A stretch of 64,000 bases of DNA from the NCBI RefSeq assembly GCF_028473645.1, contig NZ_CP097269.1:4983501-5047500 (forward strand), read 5' to 3'. Source of the DNA: Acidovorax sp. GBBC 1281 (GTDB taxonomy: Bacteria; Pseudomonadota; Gammaproteobacteria; Burkholderiales; Burkholderiaceae_C). Below, piece by piece: positions 50,462 through 58,074 of the stretch. The number at the start of each line of letters is the position of its first letter. Positions within the stretch are counted from its first letter, which is position 1. The notes below the pieces were generated by a model that saw nothing but the letters and a program-made list of their open reading frames with translations, was not told where the DNA came from and did not search any database. The position numbers were made by a program, and so were the translations under genes.

Positions 50462-50611
50462 GGGGAGAAAGTGTAGCAAAGCGCCTGCGCCCGCCCGCCG
50501 CGGCCGGCGAACCAGAGGCCCTGCCGCAATCCTTGCTGAAAACCCTGTTGTGCGCGCCCGGACACGCGGCAACAATCAGAAACGAACGATCGTTCTTTTT
50601 TTGGAGTTGCC

Positions 50612-51208
50612 ATGATGTTTCTGCAGCGGTGGCTGGTCGCCGCCCTCGCCGGCCTTCTCGTGACCATGGGGGCCGCCTCGGCCCAGGTCGTGACCGTCGC
50701 CGATGTGAAGTACTGCACCGCGTTGCAACTGCAAGGCAGCCCGTTGCTGCTCAATGGCGCGGGCATTCGCTACAAGGCCGTTTTCAAGGTGTACACGGCG
50801 GGCCTGTACCTAGAGCGCAAGGCGGGCACGCCGCAGGAAGTGGCCGCCCTGCGCGGCCCGAAGCGGCTGTCGATCACCATGCTGCGCGACATCGAATCGG
50901 CCGAACTGGGCAAGCTGTTTTCGCGCGGCATGGAAGACAACATGGACAAGGCCTCGTTCTCCCGCCTGGTGCCCGGCGTGCTGCGCATGAGCGAGATCTT
51001 TTCCCAGCACAAGAAGCTCTCGGCCGGCGACACCTTCACCGTGGACTGGCTGCCCGGCACGGGCACCGTGATCAGCGTCAAGGGCGTGGCGCAGGGCGAG
51101 CCGTTCCGCGAGCCCGAATTCTTCGATGCCCTGATGGGCATCTGGCTGGGCGAGCGGCCGGCGGACTGGAAACTCAAGGACGCCCTGCTGGGCAAGGCGG
51201 GCGGCTGA
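50612..51208 (+). CDS. Chalcone-isomerase-like periplasmic protein
   Basis: A 198-residue protein with a signal peptide (MMFLQRWLVAALAGLLVTMGAASAQ). The mature part fits the chalcone isomerase-like domain: LNGAGIRYKAVFKVYTAGLYLERKAGTPQEVAALRGPKRLSITMLRDI, then VPGVLRMSEIF and GTFTVDWLPGTGTVISVKGV, ending FFDALMGIWLGERPADWKLKDALLG. Bacterial members are of unknown function (not flavonoid enzymes). TTTTTGGAG before ATG 50612 supplies a ribosome site. It is divergent from trpE. Confidence 0.88.
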   Translation: MMFLQRWLVAALAGLLVTMGAASAQVVTVADVKYCTALQLQGSPLLLNGAGIRYKAVFKVYTAGLYLERKAGTPQEVAALRGPKRLSITMLRDIESAELGKLFSRGMEDNMDKASFSRLVPGVLRMSEIFSQHKKLSAGDTFTVDWLPGTGTVISVKGVAQGEPFREPEFFDALMGIWLGERPADWKLKDALLGKAGG

Positions 51209-51280
51209 CCCAGGTGTCCGCGGTCCTCCGGCTGGCGGCGCACGGGCGTCCGGCCCCTGCTTTTCCTGCCCCGCAAACCA

Positions 51281-51340
51281 ATGCTATTATTTTTATAGCT
51301 ACATGCCCTAGTACATATTGCGCCAGAGCATGATTCTGGC
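51281..51340. repeat. Short dispersed repeat, copy 2
   Basis: TGCTATTAT-TTTTATAGC-TACATGCCCTAGT followed by GCGCCAGAGCATGATT. It shares the hairpin, ATGCCCTAG core and GCGCCAGA arm with copy 3 inside gph, and the first part with copy 1. It lies in the 266-base gap before the cytochrome gene, in which nothing else is recognised. Confidence 0.75.
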
Positions 51341-51474
51341 CGCTTTCAAGAAAACCGCGATGCCGGCACGCCACCTGAATTCCAGGAATTTTTTCACCCG
51401 CCTGTAACCCGCGGCGCATTCCGCCCGAACTACTGAACGAGGCCCGATCGCCGGGCCCTCTTTCAGGAGCATTC

Positions 51475-52095
51475 ATGGCGGCATCCGCGAAACCACAGCC
51501 CATCCACCCCTTGTGGATACGCATCAGCCACTGGCTGAACGCCCTGGCGGTGCTGATCCTCATCGCCAGCGGCTGGCGCATCTACAACGCGGCGCCGTTC
51601 TTCCCTTTCACGCTGCCCAACGCGCTGACCCTCGGCGGCTGGCTCGGAGGTGCACTGCAGTGGCATTTCGCCGCCATGTGGCTGCTGGCGGCCGACGGCC
51701 TGTTCTATCTGGCGATGAACCTCGCCAGCGGCCGGCTGGCCCGCAGTTTCTTTCCGGTCTGGCCGCGCGCCGTGCTGCGCGATGCCATGGACGCCCTGCG
51801 CGGAAAGCTCGCCCACACGGATGCGCGCCAATACAACAGCGTGCAGCGGCTGGCCTATCTGTTCGTGATGCTGGACCTTCTGGTCCTGGTGCTGTCCGGG
51901 CTCGTGCTGTTCAAGTCCGTGCAGTTCCCCGTCTTGCGGGAATGGCTGGGGGGCTACGAGTTCTCGCGCCGCATCCATTTCGTGGCCATGGGGTTGCTGG
52001 TCGGGTTCATTGCCCTGCACGGTGCGATGGTGGCCCTGGTGCCGCGCACGCTGCTCACCATGCTGAGCGCCGGCCGCCAAGGGAGTGCGGCATGA
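51475..52095 (+). CDS. Cytochrome b561-type membrane protein, partner of the molybdopterin oxidoreductase
   Basis: A 206-residue protein with four membrane segments and His residues placed as haem ligands: RISHWLNALAVLILIASGW (His ~19), LQWHFAAMWLLAADGLFYLAM, LAYLFVMLDLLVLVLSGLVLF and RRIHFVAMGLLVGFIALHGAMVAL (two His). It is of the bacterial cytochrome b561/hydrogenase-cytochrome b fold. It overlaps the next gene by four bases (ATGA) and likely passes electrons between quinones and that enzyme. Confidence 0.9.
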   Translation: MAASAKPQPIHPLWIRISHWLNALAVLILIASGWRIYNAAPFFPFTLPNALTLGGWLGGALQWHFAAMWLLAADGLFYLAMNLASGRLARSFFPVWPRAVLRDAMDALRGKLAHTDARQYNSVQRLAYLFVMLDLLVLVLSGLVLFKSVQFPVLREWLGGYEFSRRIHFVAMGLLVGFIALHGAMVALVPRTLLTMLSAGRQGSAA

Positions 52096-52883
52096 ACCTC
52101 TTCAGACGCCGGAGCTTGTCCAATGCCGATGCAGACGGGGCCGTGGCCGACGCGCGCAAGCTCCTGGAGCGCCGCATGGCGCCCGCCGCGCGCCGCCATT
52201 TCCTGCGCGGCAGCCTGACGCTGGGCGGACTGTCCCTGCTGGCCGGCTGCAGCATCAGCGACAACGAGGATGTGCAAGCCATGCTCCAGCGCATCTCGCG
52301 CTGGAACGACCGGGCCCAGGGATGGCTGTTCGACCCCGGCCGGTTGGCGCCCACCTATCCCGAATCCATGATCGTCCGGCCGTTTCCCTTCAATGCGTAC
52401 TACGGCGAAGACGAAGTCCGGATCGTGAAAGAGGAAGGCTACCGCCTCGAAGTGGCCGGCCTGGTGGCCGAAAAACGCCCCTGGACCCTTGCGGCACTGC
52501 GCGCCCTCGCGCAGCAGGAGCAGGTGACCCGCCACATCTGCGTGGAGGGCTGGAGCGCCATCGGAAAGTGGGGCGGCGTGCCTTTCGGCGATTTTCTGCG
52601 ACGCATCGGCGCCGACCTGAGCGCGAAGTACATCGGCTTCGCATGTGCCGACGACTATCACACCAGCATCGACATGGCGACCGCGCTGCACCCGCAGACG
52701 CTGCTCGCGCTGACCTGCGACGGCGAGCCATTGCCACCGAAATACGGCTTTCCGCTGAAGCTGCGCATACCGACCAAGCTGGGCTACAAGAACCCGAAAC
52801 ATGTCATGGCGATGTCCGTGACCAATACCTATCCAGGCGGCTACTGGGAAGACCAGGGCTACAACGGGTTCGGCGGCAGCTGA
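52092..52883 (+). CDS. Sulfite-oxidase-fold molybdopterin oxidoreductase (Tat-exported)
   Basis: A 263-residue enzyme beginning MNLFRRRSLSNADADGAV, with the Tat-type motif RRHFLRGSLTLGGLSLLAGC near residue 35 (also a possible lipobox). The SuoX-type domain has ITRHICVEGWSAIGKWGGV-type sequence: the Cys in HICVEGWSAIGKW is the Mo ligand. PPKYGFPLKLRIPTKLGYKNPKHVMAM and YWEDQGYNGFGG complete it. It is similar to YedY/MsrP but with its own cytochrome partner. Substrate unknown. Its stop is followed by the MxKDx gene 92 bases away. Confidence 0.9.
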   Translation: MNLFRRRSLSNADADGAVADARKLLERRMAPAARRHFLRGSLTLGGLSLLAGCSISDNEDVQAMLQRISRWNDRAQGWLFDPGRLAPTYPESMIVRPFPFNAYYGEDEVRIVKEEGYRLEVAGLVAEKRPWTLAALRALAQQEQVTRHICVEGWSAIGKWGGVPFGDFLRRIGADLSAKYIGFACADDYHTSIDMATALHPQTLLALTCDGEPLPPKYGFPLKLRIPTKLGYKNPKHVMAMSVTNTYPGGYWEDQGYNGFGGS

Positions 52884-52975
52884 GCGATCGGGCTCGGCGC
52901 CGCAGACGGCGCGGCCGTGCCCGATTCCCGGGTGCGGCGCAATTTTTCTCTTCTCTCTCTCAAAGGACTTTCGAC

Positions 52976-53245
52976 ATGAACAAGCTCACGACCGCACTGC
53001 TCGCCGCCTGCCTGACTGCGGCCTCCGTCTCCGCCATGGCGGCGGACGACATGATGAAAAAGGACCCCATGGCCAAGGACTCGATGGCGAAGGAAGCCAC
53101 ACCGAAAGACGCCATGAAACACGACGGCATGAAGAAGGATGCGATGAAGAAAGACGGCATGAAACACGACCCTATGGCCAAGGATTCCATGGGAAAGGAC
53201 GCGATGAAGAAAGATGAGATGAAGAAGGACGAGATGAAGAAATAA
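52976..53245 (+). CDS. Pentapeptide MxKDx repeat protein, exported
   Basis: An 89-residue protein with signal peptide MNKLTTALLAACLTAASVSAMA. The mature part consists of about 13 M-x-K-D/H-x pentads (DPMAKDSMAKE, KHDGMKKDAMKKDG …). Proteins of this repeat class are highly Met- and Lys-rich and periplasmic. They are often next to an ECF sigma factor and anti-sigma, which is the case here, so a link to metal or oxidant stress is plausible; the Met side chains could bind copper or be oxidised. Confidence 0.9.
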   Translation: MNKLTTALLAACLTAASVSAMAADDMMKKDPMAKDSMAKEATPKDAMKHDGMKKDAMKKDGMKHDPMAKDSMGKDAMKKDEMKKDEMKK

Positions 53246-53364
53246 GCCACGGCATGCCTGCAGGCAGTGGGTCCATGCATGCCGTCAGCGCAGGCGGCGT
53301 TCGAAGCCATCGCGCGATGCGCGCGAGTGGTGCCGATGCCAATGCCGTGTACCCTGATGCGGCC

Positions 53365-53973
53365 ATGGCACCCCGACCGCCTCGAGATATTGCGCACCTC
53401 CAGACCGAACAGCGCCTGCGAAGCCTGATGCTCGCCGGGCTGGAGGGCGATGCGGCGGCGTACCGGCAATTCCTGCAGCAGATGGCGACCCGCCTGCGGT
53501 CGTTCTACCGCCGGCGGCTGTCCGGTTGGCCCGACGACGTGGAGGACCTTGTGCAAGACACCCTGCTGGCCCTGCACAACCAGCGCCACACCTACCAGCG
53601 CACCCAGCCGCTGACGGCCTGGGTGCACGCCATCGCGCGTTACAAGACCATCGATCTGCTGCGCGCGCGCCAGGCGCGCGAAGCGCTGCACGACCCCCTG
53701 GACGACGATGAAACCGGCCTCTTCGATCACGCCGAGGACACGGCCGCCGAGGCCCGGCGCGATCTCGGGCGACTGCTCGCCACACTGCCCGACCGCCAGC
53801 GCCTGCCCATCGAGCAGGTCAAGCTGCATGGCCGCTCGGTCTCCGACGTGGCCCTGGAAACCGGCATGACGGAATCCGCCGTGAAAATCGGCATCCACCG
53901 GGGCCTGAAGGCGCTGGCGAGCCGCATCGCGTCTTCGTCCCCACCCACGGCGAAGCCAAAGGCCTCCCCATGA
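53365..53973 (+). CDS. ECF-type RNA polymerase sigma factor
   Basis: A protein of about 202 residues from ATG 53365 (MAPRPPRDIAHLQ); longer starts upstream exist but read through low-conservation sequence. Region 2 contains DDVEDLVQDTLLALHNQRHTYQ, AWVHAIARYKTIDLLRARQ; region 4 contains LGRLLATLPDRQRLPIEQVKLHGRSVSDVALETGMTESAVKIGIHRGLKAL. The -10/-35 recognition helices are intact. It overlaps the NrsF-like gene by four bases (ATGA). It probably controls the MxKDx gene and/or the upstream cytochrome pair. Confidence 0.92.
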   Translation: MAPRPPRDIAHLQTEQRLRSLMLAGLEGDAAAYRQFLQQMATRLRSFYRRRLSGWPDDVEDLVQDTLLALHNQRHTYQRTQPLTAWVHAIARYKTIDLLRARQAREALHDPLDDDETGLFDHAEDTAAEARRDLGRLLATLPDRQRLPIEQVKLHGRSVSDVALETGMTESAVKIGIHRGLKALASRIASSSPPTAKPKASP

Positions 53974-54611
53974 AAACCGAAGATCTGATCCATCTATTGG
54001 CCGCCGACACGGTGCCGGTCCCTCGCCATGCCGCAGCGAAGCGCCTCGCGCTCGGCCTTCTCCTGGCCGTGCCGGTTTCGGGCTTGCTGATGCGGCATGG
54101 GCTCGGGCTCAATCCAGCGCTCGGCCAATACGCCACCCTGCCCATGTTCTGGGTGAAGTTCGGCGCTCCGCTGCTCATGGCCCTGGCCGCGTTGCTCCTG
54201 GTCGCCCGGCTCGGAAAACCGGGCTCTGTCACCCGCCTCGCATGGCTGGGCTGGGCCGCCCCGATCGGCCTGGTATGGGCCCTGGGGCTGATGGCGGTGT
54301 GGCAGGCCCCCGCGGCACAACTGCCGGAACTGGTGCTCAGCCGCACCTGGCGTGTGTGCGCGGAAAATATTGCCATGCTGTCGCTGCCGGTGTTCCTGGC
54401 CGCGATCTGGGTGTTGCGGGGCATGGCGCCCGTCCACCCCGCATGGGCCGGCGCAGGGGCCGGCGCCCTGGGCGGCGCGGTTGGCGCCACGGTCTATGCG
54501 CTGCACTGCCCGGAGCTGGCCGCACCGTTCATTGCCATCTGGTACGTTCTGGGCATGTCGCTGCCGGTGGCCGCTGGTGCCGTGCTGGGGCCTCGGCTGC
54601 TGCGCTGGTAG
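53970..54611 (+). CDS. NrsF/DUF1109-family anti-sigma factor (membrane)
   Basis: A 213-residue membrane protein with six hydrophobic segments (KRLALGLLLAVPVSGLLM, PLLMALAALLLVARLG, LAWLGWAAPIGLVWALGLMAVW, NIAMLSLPVFLAAIWVLRGM, AWAGAGAGALGGAVGATVYAL, FIAIWYVLGMSLPVAAGAVLG) and the opening MKTEDLIHLLAADTVPVPRHAA, which is typical of the family. It would hold the ECF sigma at the membrane until a stress signal. Coupled to the sigma gene by ATGA. Confidence 0.93.
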   Translation: MKTEDLIHLLAADTVPVPRHAAAKRLALGLLLAVPVSGLLMRHGLGLNPALGQYATLPMFWVKFGAPLLMALAALLLVARLGKPGSVTRLAWLGWAAPIGLVWALGLMAVWQAPAAQLPELVLSRTWRVCAENIAMLSLPVFLAAIWVLRGMAPVHPAWAGAGAGALGGAVGATVYALHCPELAAPFIAIWYVLGMSLPVAAGAVLGPRLLRW

Positions 54612-54639
54612 CGGGCCATCGCCCCGCTGCTGCGCCGCG

Positions 54640-55374
54640 TCAGGGGCCGGGCAGCAGCGCCTCCAGCGAATCGACATAGCCGTCGGCATCCACCTCGCGC
54701 ACGGGTTGCCCGTGGTTGTAGCCGTAGGTCACCAGCACCACGGGGCAGCCGGCGGCGCGGGCCGCCCAGGCATCGTTGCTGGAGTCGCCGACCATCAGCG
54801 TGCGCGCGGGCACAGTGCCCAGCGCCTCGCAGGTCCTGAGCAAGGGCATCGGGTCGGGCTTCATGCGCTCGAAGGCATCGCCGCCGAACACCTTCTCGAA
54901 GAAGCCGTCCAGCCCCTTGGCCTCCAGCAGCGAAACGGCGAACGCCGTAGGCTTGTTGGTCAGGCAGGCCAGGCGCACGCCTTGCCGCCGCAGCGCCTGC
55001 AGTCCGGTGACCACGCCAGGGTACAGCGCGGCGAACTGGCCGTTGACGGCGGCGTAATGGCGCTGGTAGCTTTCCCAGGCCTGGGGATAGATTGCTTCTG
55101 TTTTGATAGCAATATGCCCTAGTGAATCATGCGCCAGAACGTGATTGAGCACCGAATGAATCAGGTGCTGCGAGCCCTTTCCCACCATGCGTTCGATGTC
55201 GGGCGCCGCGATGCCGGGCAGCCCCAGCTCGTGCAGCATGCGGTTGATCGCCTCGGAAAAATCGCCGAGCGTGTCCACCATGGTGCCGTCCAGGTCCACG
55301 ATCGCGGCATCGGCTTGTGCGGGGGACAGCGGAATCCAGTCTGAAAAGGGGGCAGGTTGCATCGTCATGGCCAT
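54640..55374 (-). CDS. gph: Phosphoglycolate phosphatase (HAD family)
   Basis: A 244-residue HAD phosphatase: motif I AAIVDLDGTMVDTLGDF, motif II ACLTNKPT, Lys motif MKPDPMPLL, motif III MVGDSSNDAWAARAAG. The Gph cap lies between. Within the cap, LNHVLAHDSLGHIAIKTEAI is encoded by a copy of the dispersed repeat (55092-55150), read in frame; it should be an extra loop compared with other Gph. Start ATG 55374, with ATGs at 55368 and 55362 also possible. gph commonly lies between rpe and trpE in related bacteria. Confidence 0.93.
   Translation of the reverse strand: MAMTMQPAPFSDWIPLSPAQADAAIVDLDGTMVDTLGDFSEAINRMLHELGLPGIAAPDIERMVGKGSQHLIHSVLNHVLAHDSLGHIAIKTEAIYPQAWESYQRHYAAVNGQFAALYPGVVTGLQALRRQGVRLACLTNKPTAFAVSLLEAKGLDGFFEKVFGGDAFERMKPDPMPLLRTCEALGTVPARTLMVGDSSNDAWAARAAGCPVVLVTYGYNHGQPVREVDADGYVDSLEALLPGP
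55092..55150. repeat. Short dispersed repeat, copy 3, inside the gph coding sequence
   Basis: TTGCTTCTG-TTTTGATAGC-AATATGCCCTAGT followed by GCGCCAGAACGTGATT matches copy 2 over most of its length. It lies wholly inside gph and is read through in frame, contributing about 19 residues. Confidence 0.8.
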
Positions 55375-55441
55375 GAAAACAGGCGTGCAGTGAATGAAGG
55401 CGGGGTGGCGCCGTGGCGGTCCTGGTGCGGGGAGGACGTCT

Positions 55442-55918
55442 TCAACCCTGTGGAAAACTCACCGCCTGCGTCCCACGCCGCTTGGGCCGCACGACCACCG
55501 TGCCCGCCAGCTTATCGTGCCAGCCCTGCTTGCGGCCATCGAACGCCACCCACAGCAGGCCCAGGCCCAGCGGAATCGCGGAGGCGAAATACGCCACGTA
55601 GCGGCCCACCGACTGCCCGGGGGTCATCGGCTTGCCGGTGGCGGCATCCACCACGCGGGCGCCGATGGCCATCTTGCCCGGCGTGGCCTGCCGGCTCAGC
55701 CAGAACAGCACCACCGCCACGGCCGGCAGCACCCAGGAGATGACGAAATCCGCAGGCCCCAAGACCAGGCGCTCGGATTCGAAATACGCCCAGCCATAGA
55801 ACGCCACCAGCAGCGGCACCGTCACGACGATCAGCAGCAGGGTGTCGATCAGCGTCGCGCCCACGCGCGCCCAGAAGCCGACATATTCGAGATCGGGAAA
55901 GCCGCTGGGGTCGTTCAT
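55442..55918 (-). CDS. RDD-family membrane protein
   Basis: A 158-residue protein from ATG 55918 (MNDPSGFPDLEYVGFWARVGATLIDTLLL). The RDD core has R-x-x-A-x-x-I-D (ARVGATLIDTLL), four hydrophobic segments and TPGKMAIGARVVDAATGKPMTPGQSVGRYVAYFASAIPLGLGLLWVAFDGRKQGWHDKLAGTVVV. Role unknown; such proteins are small transporters or membrane regulators. A long ATG further upstream (55969) is less likely. Confidence 0.9.
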   Translation of the reverse strand: MNDPSGFPDLEYVGFWARVGATLIDTLLLIVVTVPLLVAFYGWAYFESERLVLGPADFVISWVLPAVAVVLFWLSRQATPGKMAIGARVVDAATGKPMTPGQSVGRYVAYFASAIPLGLGLLWVAFDGRKQGWHDKLAGTVVVRPKRRGTQAVSFPQG

Positions 55919-56006
55919 GGCATCGTTTCCTTCTGAAGCAGGTGTTTGCGGCCTCAGGGGTCGAGGCACCCTGGATTCTGGCAGCGATCGCCGGACGTGG
56001 GGCGTT

Positions 56007-56818
56007 TCAAACGCCGGCCGGCCCGGCCGCCCGGCGCCGCACCGGCGCCTTCGCCACCGTCAGTTCCGCCCAGACGGGGGCATGGTCGCTCGCGTTGTCC
56101 TTTCCGCGCTCGTCCCGGTCCACACCGGCGTCCGCCACGTGGAGCATGCGGCTCACCAGGATGTGATCGATGCGCAGTCCCGCATCGCGCTCCCAGCGCC
56201 GGCGCCGGTAGTCCCAGAAGGTGAACGGCACGTCCTTCGGGTGCACCGTGGCGATGGCATCCGTCCACCCCTGGGCCAACAGGTCGGCATAGGCTTGCCG
56301 GGGCGCCGGCTGCAACAGGGCGTTGTCCTTCCACGTGTCGGGCCGGTAGATGTCCGCATCCGTCGGCACGACGTTCCAGTCGCCCATCAGCACCACGGGA
56401 TGGCCAGACGCCCAGAGCGCCTGGGCGCGGCGGTTCAGCCGCTTGAACCAACGCAGCTTGGCGTCGAATCGGGGGCCGGGCTGCGGGTTGCCGTTGGGCA
56501 GGTACAGGCAGGCTAGAGCACGCCGTTGATCGCCGCGTCGAGGTAGCGGGCCTCCTTGTCGGCCGGGTCGCCCGGCAACGCCGTCAACACGGGCAAGGGA
56601 TCGTGCCCGCGACCGAGCAGCGCCACGCCATTCCAGGTGCGCTGGCCGACGGCCACGCCGCGGTAGCCCACCGCGCGCAGCACCTCATCCGGGAACTGCG
56701 CCGTGGGACATTTGAGCTCCTGCAGCGCGACCACATCGGGCCGCGTGCGCTGCAGCCAATCGACCAGCCGGTCGATCCGCTTGTTCACGCTGTTGATGTT
56801 CCACGTGGCGACGCGCAT
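56007..56818 (-). pseudogene. xth: Exodeoxyribonuclease III (xth) with a frameshift
   Basis: The N-terminal part MRVATWNINSVNKRIDRLVDWLQRTRPDVVALQELKC ends prematurely at …AINGVL with TAG at 56513-56515. In the next frame the missing sequence follows directly: VACLYLPNGNPQPG…PVVLMGDWNVVPTDADIY…WDYRRRRWERDAGLRIDHIL…SDHAPVWAEL. Adding one base near 56514 (CTC-TAG to CTC-GTA-G) restores a ~270-residue AP endonuclease with all catalytic motifs (QELK, GDWN, SDHAP). So either a one-base deletion inactivated the gene or the assembly has an indel. Confidence 0.88.
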
Positions 56819-56851
56819 GGCGTCACCGGCCTGGACACGCCGTCGAATCGC

Positions 56852-57769
56852 TCACGCCGCTTTTCTTTCCGGTGCGCTCTTCCTGGCGGCGGCGCTTTTG
56901 GCACCGGCCTTCCTGGCAGGCGCCTTGGCCGAAGCCTTGCCGGCGGTTTTGCCCGCGCCCTTGCGCGCAGGCGCGGAGCCACCCTTGAGGCTGCGCTTGA
57001 GCAGGGCCGTGAGGTCGATCACTTCGCCGGTCTGCGGTGCTTCTTCCTCCGGGTCCATGACGGTGTGGCCTTCGCCCGCCTTCGCCTTCTTGTCCACGAG
57101 TTTCATGACCTGGATGCGGAACTCGTCCTTGAAGTCGGCGGGGTCCCATTTTCCGGACATCTCCTCGACCAGCTGCTTGGCCATCTTGAGTTCCGCGGCG
57201 CTCACACTCTTTCTGCCGGCGGCCGGCAGTTCGAGCGAGTCGAGCGTCTTGACCTCGTCGCCCCATCGCAGCAGGTTCAGCACCAGCGCCGGCCCCGAAG
57301 GCACCAGCGCGGCCAGATGCTGCTTCGTCGAGATGACGACCTTCGCGAGGCCGACCTTGCCCGTCGCGATGAGGGTTTCGCGCAGCAGCGCATAGACCTT
57401 GTCGCTCTTGTTGACGGGTGCCACGTAGTACGGCCGCTCCAGGAAGATGAACGGCATGTCGTTCGCATCGATGAAGCGCTCGATCTCGATGGTCTGCGTG
57501 GTCTTGGGGAACACCGCTTCGATCTCTTCCGGGCTGATGATGACGTACTTGCCGTCTTCGTACTGCACGCCTTTGACGATGTTGTCCTTGTCGATTTCCT
57601 TGCCGGTCTTCTTGTTGATGCGCTTGTAGCCCACCGGGTCCATGGACCGCTTGTCCAGCCAGTCGAAATCCACGCCCTGCTCCGTCGCCGCCGTGTGCAG
57701 CCCGACAGGGATATGGACCAGGCCGAAGGTGATGGCGCCCTTCCAGAGCGTGCGACTGCCAGTTGCCAT
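56852..57769 (-). CDS. ku: Ku, bacterial non-homologous end-joining protein
   Basis: A 305-residue Ku homodimer subunit from ATG 57769 (MATGSRTLWKGAITFGLVHIPVGLHTA). The core is typical (DFDWLDKRSMDPVGYKRINKKTGKEIDKDNIVKGVQYEDGKYVIISPEEIEAVFPK…FIDANDMPFIFLERPYYVAPVNKSDKVYALLRETL). The C terminus is a long Lys/Ala-rich tail (KGAGKTAGKASAKAPARKAGAKSAAARKSAPERKAA), likely DNA binding. Its usual partner LigD is not in the window. It lies beside the frameshifted xth on the same strand. Confidence 0.96.
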   Translation of the reverse strand: MATGSRTLWKGAITFGLVHIPVGLHTAATEQGVDFDWLDKRSMDPVGYKRINKKTGKEIDKDNIVKGVQYEDGKYVIISPEEIEAVFPKTTQTIEIERFIDANDMPFIFLERPYYVAPVNKSDKVYALLRETLIATGKVGLAKVVISTKQHLAALVPSGPALVLNLLRWGDEVKTLDSLELPAAGRKSVSAAELKMAKQLVEEMSGKWDPADFKDEFRIQVMKLVDKKAKAGEGHTVMDPEEEAPQTGEVIDLTALLKRSLKGGSAPARKGAGKTAGKASAKAPARKAGAKSAAARKSAPERKAA

Positions 57770-58074
57770 GTGACTTTTCTCCGAAGGGGAAACCCCGTGC
57801 GTTCCAGTCTGCGTCGACCGGTCTGCCACCCTTGTAGGCGGCCGCTTGCCGCATCGGTAGGCATTGCCTGCCAATCGGGGAGCGGCACGGCCTTGGTCCA
57901 TCCCCCGCGATCCCCTATGCTGGAGCGATGCCGTCCGCCCTCCGCCCCATCGCCATCCATGTGCAAGAGCCTGCCCCCGGGGACTTCCGCTGGGTGCTGA
58001 TGGAGCGCGAAGGCGGCGGTGCCTGGGCGGAGATGGAACGGTCCGAATCGGCCGCAGGCACCTACCACCAGGCC

